64,000 nt of DNA from Breviolum minutum Mf 1.05b.01 (GCA_000507305.1 DF239650.1:111174-175173); one strand, 5' to 3'; positions 24,481 to 36,929 are shown, numbered from the stretch's first letter. Translations and numbers: made by a program. Notes: a model not told the origin generated them from the letters alone.

Positions 24481-26720
24481 ATTGGAGGATGATGTTGGGA
24501 TCAATGGATCAATCAATCACAAGTCACAAGATTTCTGCACGACCAAACATCTCGAAGCAACCCAGAATGCAGAGCACAGTATGCCGAATTGTTCACTTGT
24601 TGGTACTTGTTCTGGGAATATCTCCAATAGATTTACGCGCCGAATTTTGGATTGTGCGAGGAGCATCCTTTCTTTGGCATCACCTTCGCAGGCCAAAGAC
24701 ATCCAAGTCAAAGATGTGGAAATTCGGAAACCTGACAAGATGATAGAAGATGATACAATGAAAATCAAACAAAATCAATATAATCAATGAATTGGTGAAG
24801 AAAATCAACAAAAAATTCTGAACAGTCATGACTGATGACCTGGAAAGGTGCTCAAAGCCGATCTGCTCCTGTACGGACTTTGGAGGCTGAAAATATCGAG
24901 AAATCCGATGAAATCCATTTGGAGAAGATGGGAAAGTTTGTTGTTGGAAAGAAACACTATGAATCAGTGCGGAATCTGTGTAGAGATATAAGGTAAACAT
25001 AAGCTACATAAGATGTAAGCATATCAGGGCATATCACCATTTCCATCTTGCACTTTGAAACCTGGCCGTATTTCAGGAGATGTGTATCCGGCATATTGGC
25101 AGAAGATGGAAAGAAAAGTAGCGTTCTTAGTTTTCTGCAGGTTCAGACAGGGCTGAGGGTGGCTTCTATGCTTTGCTGGGCTTTGCTCAGGTTCAGAGAA
25201 GGAGCTTTGCTGTTTGCCACAGCTGCTGTGGACAAGTCTTTGCTAAGACAAGAGGCACGTCATAGCACGTCCATCATGTCCATTCATGCAGAGCAAAAGG
25301 CTGTCATGTGGTCAATGCAAAGATTCGAGGCTCTGTCCAAGCTGATGCGCATTGCCGAAGTTGACGAGCTGGTGGTGGAATTGCCAAAGTCTTGAAATCG
25401 ATGTCGGTTTGAATTTGACGGATTGAGGATGGACGATCAATGGATGGCCAACGATGCTTCATGAAGTGATCATGGTTGTTGATGATGGTGGTGGTGGTGG
25501 TGGTGGTGGATACTACATTGCCTTTTCTGAAGTAGGTTTGATTATGTTTGATCTCACTTTGTGGTCCTGTTCCTTTTGGCTCTTGGTTCTTAATGTTGAG
25601 CTTCATCCGGGAATCACACAGATGATGCTTGATGGAAGCAAATCGAATTCAAGATGGTGTTCTTTCTACTCCAAGTCCCCAAGAGTGGATCGAATCATTC
25701 TGCATGTTTGTATCAGATTGTATCAGATATTGATATCATATGATATCATGTTGATGCGTTTGTCGGTCTGTCAGTGTTGCTCCAATGGCAGGGTGGCAAG
25801 GCTGATGAGGGTGAGACAACGTTCTCAGAGGCCCGCAGACATAGTCGTTGATATTTGCCAATGTTTTTTGCGTGTAAAATTTGATAGTTATTTGATGTTA
25901 TTTGATCATTAGAGTTGATATTTGTTACTGCAATGCAACGGTTTTATCAGGCATCGACTGAGACTTTTGTGATTAGCATGTTGCCACAGGATGCAGACTG
26001 AAGATTTCGCTGAAGAATCGGACCATGCAAAAAGATTTGAAAAGCTTTGATTGCAAGCTTTTGGGTCTCAAGCACAAATGAAACAATGGGAGGAACTGGT
26101 CAACTGGCTGGCATTTTGCATTACTGTTCTCGGGTTATTAGAGTTCTGGGCTCAAACTTTGAAAGATATCAATATGCTTCGGCTGAACAAGTACAGCATG
26201 CAGGGCCAATATGCGAACACCTGATCTCAGAATGAGTCTAAGAGTCCAAGCCAAAAACATGATGGAAATATGGATAAACAAAAGGAGTTGCGGGATTTCC
26301 GTTACGTTCAAAACCAGTGCCAAAGCATGATGGATGATATGGATGACCTTGACCTTGACCTTCTGGAAGCAGAAGTTTTGGCAAAAGAGAAGAAGCTCGC
26401 AGAGGTGAAGCAAACGTTTTCTGCATGTTTGCAGTCTCTTCTGGCTTCTGGATGTTTCATTTTTTGCCAGTGCTTTGGGTGTCAACGTGCACATGTTTGC
26501 CAGTTGAGAGCTCGCCGTGAAAAGCATGATAAGGATGCCGGGCACCAAGACAAGACTTCACTTGGAGAATCCATTTGGAGGCCAATTTTGAAACTGCGCG
26601 TTGCAGGTTGCCTCCGCTGTCCACTTCTTGTTCAACGAGTGGTGTGAGGCCATATTCGTCCAAGCTTCTTCGAACATCGTTTCTTGAGTTCGTTGTAGAT
26701 TTTCATTCTGATTCATGACA
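24481..26720 (+). CDS. Candidate 3' exons: coiled coil plus FLFNEWCEA exon
   Basis: An open segment at 25,189-25,395 reads as a helical exon ending DELVVELPKS. At 26,270-26,410 an acidic coiled-coil frame includes DLLEAEVLAKEKKLAE and is followed by a GT donor. A piece with KHDKDAGHQ lies at about 26,505-26,580, and an exon after GCAG at 26,607 reads VASAVHFLFNEWCEA. The last three have diverged counterparts at 34.45-34.86 kb, which argues that they are real exons. Whether they are the C-terminus of the kinase or a separate gene cannot be told from sequence alone. No family is recognised. Confidence 0.4.
25331..26328 (+). repeat. Duplicated 1-kb block M, copy 1
   Basis: The sequence from CTGTCCAAGCTGATGCGCAT to CAAAACCAGTG recurs at 30,653-31,582. 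Copy 1 has an expanded GGT microsatellite (25,487-25,509) where copy 2 has GGTGGC. Confidence 0.8.
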
Positions 26721-26736
26721 TGTATGGATCGCCTTG

Positions 26737-26868
26737 CTGTTGGCACTTTGGTCAGACTTGGTGCTGGTGTTTTTGGGGCAAAACTACCGGAGCAACTGAT
26801 GCACACTCCGTGGATTTTATCCAGATTTACTGCTTGAACCTCAGACCGGGTTTTATCCAGATATCAGA
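26737..26868 (+). repeat. Short duplicated segment, copy 1
   Basis: The stretch from TTGGCACTTTGGTCAGA to TTATCCAGAT matches 36,661-36,787 with many substitutions. In both places it lies downstream of the FLFNE-type exon, consistent with an old duplication of a larger unit. Confidence 0.6.
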
Positions 26869-26870
26869 TG

Positions 26871-28743
26871 CGGTACTTTCAGCATTTCCAACAGCATTGC
26901 ATGGTGATATGATACAGTCTGATACAATGCGCCAAAGGGATATGGGATTCAATAAATTTAGATAATTATATCATATTTTTTAGATATGATATGATATACA
27001 GCTTGTACATTGCCCATGATCTATTTAAACTATGTGTGTTTTCCGGCATTGATGCAGATTGGATTCAACCTTTAACTGTGTCGAGAGCAGTCCCAAGCGG
27101 CAATGGGCAATGGGCTGTGAGGAGTTTCATTACTTCACCCTGGACCTTTGCCCAGGGGTTGGCCTGACCTGTATTTGCACGTGATGACATGTTCATCTCA
27201 CACTCATGCAAAGATCATGCAATCACCATATTTGGATGAACCAGTTTCTCTACAGACTCTACATCTTTTGAATTCTTTTGAGTTTCAATCAATTGTATTG
27301 TTCTGTCCATCTGGATTCAAGTCGCAGGGACAGCTTTGAGCGTTGATCCGCAACGTGGGATGCGAAGAGCATTGGCAAGGCTGTCAGCATGCACCGGCGC
27401 TCAAGACATCTCAAGACCATGTCGGCTTGATCATACATATAAAATGAATCAATTTTGACCACACATTTTGACCAAGATCGGAAAGTTTCATCAGGCACTA
27501 CTTCTCACAAATCATGGAGGTGGCAAGGAGCTGAGATAACAAGAACAAGAGGTTGGATGTTGTGCAGCACGGCATCCAAATCCATCCGAAACAGAAATGG
27601 ATAAGAAACACCTGTTGTACACATCTATACACTGAGTATTTTATGTAATGGCTGCAATCTACCTTGCAACACCCAGATCCAATATCTTCGCGATGCACAC
27701 ATCGTTCACCGAGATTTGAAGCAAGCATCTCAGAGGTTTCGGCTTTACACATTTCTTTGCCGTGCATTTTTCGAGCAGTGGAAACAGACCCAAATTCGGA
27801 TTTGATTGTAAAGTAGCTTACAGGGTCTTGAAGCACTTGAATTTTAAAGATTAGCTTGGGATGAGAAGTGCCGACACTCTGAAAGATGTTCGGGACTTGC
27901 ATTTCCCGGCCTGAGGGCCGAGAACGTGCTGATTGGGCCGCGAGGTGTGCAAAACTGTTAGCTTTTCTTGCGAGAAAGCTATGCAAAAGCTTTGCCGATT
28001 TGGAGTTTTGGATGTCCTGTTTTTCCATTTTCCATTGATTGAAATGAAGGTAATTGCAAGCTCATTGACTTCGGCAGTGCCAAAGATTTGGCAAATCCAC
28101 AGGCCCTGTCCTGTTTTCAGAAAGTTTCATCGCTTTGTTACTTGTTACTTGACATTTGTCAGGTCAAAGGAGCTGGGACCCACAATTTCAAGAGCGTGAT
28201 GCAGGACATGCGACGTCGAAGAAGGGAAATGCCATGAAGAGATTTGTGATTGGAGCAGATTGGAGCCATGGTTTACATCAATGTTGGAACACAGCCTGAA
28301 GGACACAGTTGGAACACCCTATTTCATGGCTCCAGAGGCTTCTAGATCCTGTTTCCATCTATATCTATTTCCAGCTTCGGTGTTGGTTGCTGTTGGCAGC
28401 TGGTACCTTGCACGATTCTCAACTTGTATTCAGTCAGCAAGCGTTGATCATTTACATCAGCTTTAATATTGACAGGTTGTGAAAAACAAAGGCTCTGACT
28501 TTCGGTCGGACACATGGTCCTTGGGCTGCTTAGTGACTTGGCATTGGCACATTTTATACACTACAATGACCTATGTCATCCTATGTCATACCTTCACATC
28601 ACTATACATCACTGAGATCTTTCAAGTCCTCACCGGGCTTCTGCCCTTCGATGGCGGGTGTGGACCTCAAGCTGTCAAGATGATTGCAGGGGGCTTTGCG
28701 GTGAAGATGGTTTCCTTTCTCAGATGGGCAGCTACAGGACAGT
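26871..28743 (+). pseudogene. Partial, broken copy B of the kinase gene
   Basis: This copies the kinase exons from GELWALIR to the PFDGG exon with introns, but has no N-lobe exons before it and loses the DLPDHWL and DPSKRLG exons after it. In its first exon, near 27,335, the tryptophan codon TGG of copy A is TGA, and about 30 bp on a T is missing (GAGCATTGG against GAGCATTTGG), shifting the frame. Other exons (IQYLRDAHIVHRDLK near 27,700, LIDFGSAKDLANPQ near 28,050, VGTPYFMAPE near 28,308, PFDGG near 28,650) remain readable. It is best read as a young, non-functional partial tandem duplicate. Confidence 0.8.
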
Positions 28744-30068
28744 GTCGTCGTCCCGGCGCTCGGTGGAAGTCGTCTCGGCGCTTCGTTCTTCGTGCCTTTT
28801 TCACGGCGTTTTTTCCATTGCAGACTGTAAAAAACAGTGCGCCGTGCTGTTTGTTTACTTTGCAAAACAGATCAGACAACTTCGGGAATCGTTGTAGAAT
28901 AAACTTGAAGAAACCTTTTAAAGAAGAAATAGTTGATATACTTCACATGCCATCACATGTCATCCTGAACATCATTGTTCTCCAGGTTTTTGTTTCTCGA
29001 TGATCTCAACACAAGTGTTATTCTCATCATTCAGGTCGTCTCTAGTGTTAAACGTGTTGTATGGCTTTGGATTTTTTGGAATGCGAACAGCATGTTTTCA
29101 AAATGGAAATGAATGGAGGTTGCTTTCGTAGCAGTCCTTCTGGCAATCATACTGCTTGCTGTCTAAATCCGGGGAGGGCTGGGGTTGGTCCTAATGGTTT
29201 CCCAAGCAGAGTTCCACCAAGAAATGATGCGAGGGGTCCCTCAAGCAACGGTGCAAGGGAGCAAGGTGACGGGAAGAAAGGACTTTTGCGCAATGTCGAT
29301 GCGCAGGTTCGGAGCACTAAAAGATACTTAAAACACAAAGCCTCGTTCAAATTACTGTTTGATACTGTTTGAAGATTTTCTTTGGCATGATGTTCGTAGT
29401 TTGCATTCATTGATCTAAAAGCATCTAAAAGCAATACCATCCTATATTGGGGCATCCATGGGCGGATGAGAAACTCCATTTTCCATCAAGCCGGCACAGA
29501 ACCGGCCGCTCTGAAATTTTCACGTAGTCGTCGGTGCTTGGTTTTTAGTGCTTTTTCTGGTGTTTTTTTTGGGCCTTTGTTTGGCTGGCCAGTGAGGCGT
29601 GAATTTGGAAATTCAGAACAATCTGGCCAGACTTGAGAAATTTGAAATGGCATTAGAGTGGTTCGGATCTTGGGGCCAATTTGATGTTTGGCAGAATTTT
29701 GTTTTGACAGTACCAAATCTGGCTAGAACGGCGCCAAAGATTCTTCTAAGGAGAGCTAGGCGATATCTACAAACATGGTGAAAAAACACGATTCCCCGAA
29801 GCAGACACTATCGTTACAGCTCTGTGAAAAAAGATTCCGGAAAGTATCCTTTGCTGCCCGAATCAATGAGCAACCAGGGTGAGAACCTTGGCATTTCGCA
29901 GTCTTCACTTTGCAGTCTTTCTTCTTGCAATCATGGTGGTTTGCATTCTACCTGATTATGTGTCCATGCATTTTGCGTAAATTCAGGGACTTGCATTGCA
30001 TTAACCTCTTTCTCCGCACAAGTGCGATATGATAGACCTATCGTAATTGCAATGAAGATAGACTCTAA
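28744..30068. repeat. Duplicated 1.3-kb block C, copy 1
   Basis: The block starts GTCGTCGTCCCGGCGCTCGG and ends at AAGATAGACTCTAA. It matches 32,937-34,236 almost base for base, apart from a few small indels. It directly abuts the kinase duplicate at CTACAGGACAGT, replacing the exons expected next. No reading frame is convincingly conserved, no terminal inverted repeats are seen, and its nature is unknown. Confidence 0.8.
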
Positions 30069-30652
30069 AATTCTCCGCGCTGGCTTTTGGGCCCAAGTGC
30101 ACTCACTGCCTTTCCTCTCTGCCTTTTGTGTTTTGGAACTGTGGTGCGTTTTTTTTTGGTTGATTTCATGTTTTCTTCCGTGATTTCTTGTTTGCGCAGG
30201 CAAAGAGGACATGCACCAGCAACAGGCCGGGTACTGTGTCTGCTGGTGCCGCTTGTCCACATCCGCATGTTCAACATCGAGCATCCCCAGGGCATCGTTT
30301 CTCCGCGGCAACGGCAATTTTTTAATCCGAATATCCGCGAGGCAAGGTTTTCGTTCCGGCACCCGCCCCGAAACCTTGGAATCCTGTCGCCACTAGGATC
30401 CGATGCCCAACGCAGAACGTCGCAGGGGCCTTAGACTTTGTTTCCTTTTTTCCGTCTCTTCTTTCTTGTTTTCTTTCTTCAGTGTGAGGCCGCGTGCTCG
30501 AAGAGCGCAAGAAGAAACGCGAAGAAGAACTGCGAAAAGAAAAAGAGGTGAGCCAGATTTTCATCCATGCGCTTGATAATTTTAGCTAGTTCCCCCCCGG
30601 TGGTGACTTGGCAGGCGGCAAACTGCTGGTACCTGTGTGGCTTCTAAGTGAA
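30069..30652. other. Unique segment between repeats
   Basis: No gene is recognised. A short + strand open piece (30,200-30,430) has no homology I can name. Confidence 0.3.
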
Positions 30653-31582
30653 GGCCCTGTCCAAGCTCATGCGCATTGCCGAAGTTGACGAGCTGGTGGT
30701 GGAATTGCCAAAGTCTTGATTTGATGGATTGAGGATGGACGATCAATGGATGGCCGATGATGATTCATGAAGTGATGGTTGTTGATGATGGTGGCGGATA
30801 CTATATTGACTTTTCTGAAGTAATTAGGTTTGATTTCACTTGGTGGTCCTGTTCCTTTTGGGTCTTGGTTCTTCATGTTGAGCTTCATCTGGGAATCACA
30901 GAGATGATACTTGATGAACCAAACCGAATTCAAGATGATGTTCTTTCTACCCCAAGTCCTCAAGAGTGGATCATTCTGCATGTTTGTATCAGCTTGTATC
31001 AGATATTGATATCATGTTCATGCGTTAGTTGGTCTGTCAGTGTTGCTCCAATGGCAGGGTGGCAAGGCTAATGAGGGTGAGACAACGTTCTCGGAGGCCC
31101 GCAGACAGAGTCGTTGATATTTGTTCATGTTTTTTGTGTGTAAATTTGGATAATTATTTGATCGTTAGAATTGATATTTGTTGCTGCAATGGTTTCATCA
31201 GACATCGACTGAGACTTTTGTGATTAGCATGTTGCCACAGGATGGAGACTGAAGATTTCGCTGCGAATGGGACCATGCAAAAAGATTTGAAACGCTTTGC
31301 TTGCAAGCCTTTGGGTCTCAAGCACAAATGAAACAATGGGAGGAACTGGTGAACTGGCTGGCATTTTGCATGGCTGTTCTCGGGTTATCGGGGTTCTGGG
31401 CCCAAACGTTGAAAGAATTCAATATGCTTCAGCTGAACAAGGACAGCATGCAAAGCCAACATGTGAGCACCTGGTCTCAGAATGAGTCTAGGCCAGAAAC
31501 ATCCAAAAGCATGATGGAAATATGGATCAACAAAAGGATATGCAGGATTTCGCATATGTTCAAAACCAGTGTTAAAGCATTA
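30653..31582 (+). repeat. Duplicated block M, copy 2
   Basis: This is the counterpart of 25,331-26,328 with small deletions. The coiled-coil exon of copy 1 is lost here: the segment after CAAAACCAGTG turns into unrelated sequence, so this copy does not encode that exon. Confidence 0.8.
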
Positions 31583-32936
31583 AACTCAACGGAACGGAAC
31601 TTGATGCATTGAATTCCATTGCGCTTTCCGGACATGCTACAGCAGCTGACCCAGGCCGGCCGTGTGTGTTTTTTGTGTCACTCAGCGACATCAAGCAACC
31701 TTCGCAGGGAATTCGAGATTGGTTTGGTGAAGAGAAGGAAGTATCAAGGCCAGTTCTGCTATTGTATCGCTACCGTTTCGTACAGTATCCTGGTGTGTGC
31801 TTTGCAACTTGTTGCACCAGCATGGTTTTTAGAGACTCACAGGTCACTTGAGTTGCACAATGAATATCTGACAAAAGTGACAAATGTATGCTGGTGCAAA
31901 GGTAGGGAGGACAATCAAGCAAACAAAATGGTAAAAAATCATGCACTGTTGCTTCCTCCACCATCGATGTAGCGTTAGGGTTTCCACTACAAGGTCCCTG
32001 CTGTGTATGTACAACAATGCTCTCCATAACCTCTAATGGCCACCAGAAGCCTCTGAAAGGAGAAAACCACCGGATTCGAAGGAGTATTCTTACAAGGACA
32101 CCAGTTGCATGCTCGAATACTTTGTGAGAAATCTGCAAAAGGGTGTCAAACTGTTGTCGTTTTGTTGTTGCTAGGATTTGTGTGCCGGAACTGGTGGCTT
32201 CAGCCCTTCAAACAGGTCAATTGCGCGGCAGTTTTTATTGTCCCTTCATTTCATTCCCCAGAAAAGTCCTTTGAAAACATGACAACCAGTCACAGCTGAC
32301 AACATTGGCCTTCTAAGAATAGTTGGGGGGAACATGATGATTTTGCAATCCGGCTGTCCCGTACTGTGGAACCAATCAACATGTCATAGTTCAAAATTAA
32401 CGTGAAGAAATAGACAACTCAGCAATGCATTGTCACTGTGTTACTGTGTTACTGTATTGCTTGGGCTCCTCGAAGTAAAGTCAACTCGTTTGCAATGTTG
32501 GTGCCATAGCCTGACACCAAGGCCCACCTGCGTTGATGACCCTTTGCAGATCACGGTGGCTGGCTTCTTAGTGCAGCCACCAGGGGGTGACATGGAAAAC
32601 ATGCACAAGAGTGACTCTGTGAAGGAAGGGATGTTGCAATTTGCCCTTGAGGGTGGGAGGATACTGTAACATATTTGATTCCTGCAGCAACCACTGCTTC
32701 GAAGACAAGGGGTGCGACAGAAACTGTCGGGGTTTGTGTTGGGGGTAAAGAAAACTTGAGCAATTTACGCAGTTTGTTAAACCAAAACAGAAATTGCAAC
32801 ACGAACCAACTAGCAACAAGATCAAGTTTCACGGTGACCCGTGTAGTGAATGAAGGAATGATTCAATGATCCATTTTGGTCACCGAGGATGGATTCAAAA
32901 CCGCAATTCTCGGCCTCAGTGACGGAACTTCGAAGT
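31583..32936. other. No recognised gene
   Basis: I found no exon with recognisable homology on either strand and no repeat shared with the rest of the window. Confidence 0.3.
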
Positions 32937-34236
32937 CGTCGTCCCGGCGCTCGGTGGAAGCCGTCTCGGCACTTCGTTCTTTGTGCGTTTTTCACGGCGT
33001 TTTTTTCCATTGCAGACTGTAAAAACCAGTGCGCCGTGCTGTTTGTTTACTTTGCAAAACAGATCAGACAATTTCGGGAATCTTTGTAGAATAAACTTGA
33101 AGAAACCTTTTAAAGAAGAAATAGTTGATATACTTCACATGCCATCACATGTCATCCTGAACATCATTGTTCTCCAGTTTTTTGTTTCTCGATGATCTCA
33201 ACACAAGTGTTATTCTCATCATTCAGGTCGTCTCTAGTGTCAAAACGTCTTGTATTTGGATTTTTTGGAATGCGAACAGCATGTTTTCAAAATGGAAATG
33301 AATGGAGGTTGCTTTCGTAGCAGTCCTTCTTGCAATCATACTGCTTGCTGTCTAAATCCGGGGAGGGCTGGGGTTGGTCCTAATGGTTTCCCAAGCGGAG
33401 TTCCACCAAGAAATGATGCGAGGGGTCCCTCAAGCAACGGTGTGCAAGGGAGCAAGGTGACGGGAAGAAAGGACTTTTGCGCAATGTCGATGCCCAGGTT
33501 CGGAGCACTGAAAAATACTTAAAACACAAAGCCTCGTTCAAATTACTGTTTGATACTGTTTGAAGATTTTCTTTGGCATGATGTTCGTAGTTTGCATTCA
33601 TTGATCTAAAAGCATCTAAAAGCAATACCATCCTATATTGGGGCATCCATGGGCGGATGAGAAACTCCATTTTCCATCAAGCTGGCACAGAACCGGCCGC
33701 TCTGAAATTTTCACGTAGTCGTCGGTGCTTGGCTTTTAGTGCTTTTTCTGGTGTTTTTTTTGGGCCTTTGTTTGGCTGGCCAGTGAGGCGTGAATTTGGA
33801 AATTCAGAACAATCTGGCCAGACTTGAGAAATTTGAAATGGCATTAGAGTGGTTCGGATCTTGGGGCCAATTTGATGTTTGGCAGAATTTTGTTTTGACA
33901 GTACCAAATCTGGCTAGAACGGCGCCAAAGATTCTTCTAAGGAGATCTAGGCGATATCTACAAACATGGTGAAAAAACACGATTCCCCGAAGCAGACACT
34001 ATCGTTACAGCTCTGTGAAAAAAGATTCCGGAAATATCCTTTGCTGCCCGAATCAATGAGCAACCAGGGTGAGAACCTTGGCATTTCGCAGTCTTCACTT
34101 TGCAGTCTTTCTTCTTGCAATCATGGTGGTTTGCATTCAGGGATAGGACTTGCATTGCATTAACTGTCATTAACTTCTTTCTCCGCATAAATGTGATATG
34201 ATAGACCTATCATAATTGCAATGAAGATAGACTCTA
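32937..34236. repeat. Duplicated block C, copy 2
   Basis: This is the second copy of 28,744-30,068, in the same orientation. It lacks the 30-40 bp around 29,950-29,985 of copy 1 and has a short insertion near 34,165. Its left junction is GGAACTTCGAA and its right junction is GTACACTATT, so neither flank matches copy 1. Confidence 0.8.
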
Positions 34237-34449
34237 AGTACACTATTTCAGAATGATTATAGCAATACAGAATAGGAACAAGAAGATTGGAGACATGCAC
34301 TTGTACTTATACGTGAGCCATTATTGTCAAGGTTAATCTCTAAGGCCTTGCGTACTATTTGTGCATTTATGGTTCAATACACTCGTGTATTTCTCACGCC
34401 ATTTTTTTGGAACTATTTGTGAGTTGTGCATGCATTCAATGTATTATCT

Positions 34450-34860
34450 ATTTTTGTGTTTTTGGTATGGAAGAAATGGATGACGTTGAAGCGATCAAAG
34501 TGCTGGAAGCGGAAATCGCTTCCCTGGATGCACAGATCGAGGAGGTGCACCTTTGTGTTTGCCTATGAAAATGCATGTGTGTGTGTGTGTGACACGGTTT
34601 AATTTCAGAGTCTGTGCTTTGGGCTTCAATGTTGGGGAAATGTCAACGTGCCAGGTTCGAGCGAAGAAGAGGAAGATTCGTAAAGATGCCGGGCACCAAG
34701 TTGGAGATGAGTCCTTTTGAGGTGTGCATGTTCTGAGGACAAAGCAGGGAACTTTCATTTTCGAGATTGCGCACTGCAGGCGGTCGATGCTGGGTGGTTC
34801 CTCTTCAATGAGTTTTGTGAGGCCCAGTGGGCCAAATTTGTTTTGGGGTTCATAAGCTGG
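34450..34860 (+). CDS. Diverged paralogue of the coiled-coil/FLFNE exons
   Basis: The frame from 34,467 reads MEEMDDVEAIKVLEAEIASL and continues to an acidic coiled coil ending before GT at about 34,543. Then come VRAKKRKIRKDAGHQ (about 34,653-34,715) and, after GCAG, AVDAGWFLFNEFCEA (about 34,771-34,815). Each piece aligns with an exon at 26.27-26.65 kb (KDAGHQ and FLFNE.CEA are shared) with substitutions throughout, so this duplication is much older than the kinase block. The 3' side is cut by the 601-bp tandem repeat. Function unknown. Confidence 0.45.
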
Positions 34861-34862
34861 TN

Positions 34863-36064
34863 TTGGTACTATGAATTTATTTTCTGGAAAAGTAGAATAT
34901 GGCTCAGCTTTCCTATGTTTACCTTAAGTGCCCGCATTTTGCAACATTAACGGAAAATGACGTTTCCGACAATGCTTTATCAAAATCGAGTTGAACGACC
35001 AATGGTTCTAGGACAGCAGAACCCTGTGTGGTTTCTACATGTCCAGCCTCAACGGCCAGCAAGTAAGGATCCTATATTCAAATAGAGGGCCTGATTGCTA
35101 GCCTTTTTGAGAGGCCAACCTGGTCCTTATCCCAAAAAAAATGATGATAGGTGTAATATGCAGATCATACATCATATCCTCAATACAAATGCGGAGTTTT
35201 GCTACGAACTTCCAACGCTGAAATCCTGGCAAGACAGAAGCTACCCCAGGTGTTTTTGCGTATGAGCGAAGGTCATACCATATTGATATATTTTGTTGGA
35301 CTTATCTTGATCGAGGTATCGACTTGAACATTCTACTTGACCAAGAGTAAATTGCTTGGCATACCACAGCTGTGTTGATAGTCTCCATTGATGGAATGGA
35401 GCCATACCAGTGCTTTCTTTGAACAGATCCACATCATTGGTCACTTTGCAGGGTCCCAAATCNCTGGTACTATGAATTTATTTTTGGGAAAAGTAGACTA
35501 TGGCTCAGCTTTCCTATGTGTACCCTAAGTGCCCACATTTTGCAACATTAACGGAAAAATGACGTTTCCGACAATGCTTTATCAAAATCGAGTGGAACGA
35601 CCAATGGTTCTAGGACAGCAGAACCCTGTGTGGTTTCTACATGTCCAGCCTCAACGGCCAGCAAGTAAGGATCCTATATTCAAATAGAGGGCCTGATTGC
35701 TAGCCTTTTTGAGAGGCCAACCTGGTCCTTCTCCCAAAAAAATGATGATAGGTGTAATATGCAGATCATACATCATATCCTCAATACAAATGCGGAGTTT
35801 TGCTACGAACTTCCAACGCTGAAATCCTGGCAAGACAGAAGCTACCCCAGGTGTTTTTGCGTATGAGCGAAGGTCATACCATATTGATATATTTTGTTGG
35901 ACTTATCTTGATCGAGGTATCGACTTGAACATTCTACTTGACCAAGAGCAAATTGCTTGGCATACCACAGCTGTGTTGATAGTCTCCATTGATGGAATGG
36001 AGCCATACCAGTGCTTTCTTTGAGCAGATCCACATCATTGGTCACTTTGCAGGTTCCCAAATCA
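34863..36064. repeat. 601-bp tandem duplication (two units)
   Basis: Units at 34,864-35,462 and 35,465-36,064 match with only about ten differences, among them CTGG/TTGG near the start, one extra A, GTTGAA/GTGGAA and GGGTCCC/GGTTCCC. A single ambiguous base N sits at the start of each unit (34,862 and 35,463). On the - strand both units keep the same 72-residue open segment (35,241-35,459 and 35,842-36,060), differing at a few residues. Confidence 0.9.
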
Positions 36065-36660
36065 GCATCACCAAAACCATAGATAGCATCACCATATTTT
36101 TGGATTCAAGTCACCTGAACCGAAGAAAAACTTGGGGTTGCCCCATTTAGAGGTTTTGCACTGCCACCAGTGGCATCATGACCAGCACAGTGGCGAGCAA
36201 TTGCGCGTTTCATATGAGTGAAGTAAAAAGATTTGAAATGCTTATCCCAGCACATCCTTCATCAAGATCAAGGTATGAACACACACTAAATAAGATAGTT
36301 CGCAAATGGGTCATGGGGTTGTTTTAGGAATTTGGTGGCATTCACTCATGTCCTTAAAAAAGGTTGGAACATACTGAAGGAGCATCTTGAAAAGTGAGGA
36401 ACATAGTGATTTTCTTCGTAAAACGTGATTTGGAGCCCCAACGGAAAAGCAATCAAAATTCAACGATTTTTTCCGTTTTCTGCTATTTGCTGACTTGCAT
36501 TTTGAGGGATGTTTAGATCTTCTGGACTCATGGCGAATGGCAAGTAAGCGGGCCCAATTTTCACCGTAAATTGATGAACCTGATTCCATCAAATGTTTGA
36601 CAGTGTTTGATTCCCTTTTCTGTGTCGGTGATCGTTGTGAAGTCTCAGTTTTTGCCTTGC

Positions 36661-36787
36661 CATTGGCACGTTGGTCAGAAGTGGTGTTGCTGCTTTGGCT
36701 GCTGGAGCACCGGAGCGACGGATGATCACGAGTTCATCCAGATTTACTGTTTGAACCTCAGACTCAGACCTGCGTTTCTCCAGATGA
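36661..36787 (+). repeat. Short duplicated segment, copy 2
   Basis: This is the diverged counterpart of 26,737-26,868, again downstream of an FLFNE-type exon. Confidence 0.6.
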
Positions 36788-36929
36788 CGTGTTAAGCTTT
36801 AGTTGGATATCTGAAGATGCTCACGTCATGCAGCTTTGAAGACTTACCATCTCAGACAAACTTTCCTTTCACATGCAATTTTGCAAATTAACGAATCTAT
36901 CTCAGAATCACTGGGAAGTTGTACTCCAT

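Noticed and set aside
27330-27340. TGA in kinase copy B as a second selenocysteine codon
   Set aside because: Copy A has tryptophan there, kinases have no Sec at this site, and a frameshift follows within 30 bp, so it is a nonsense mutation.
28744-30068. Gene on either strand within block C (for example the frame at 29,486-29,716)
   Set aside because: The frame is kept in both copies only because the copies are almost identical; it has no homology and no splice context.
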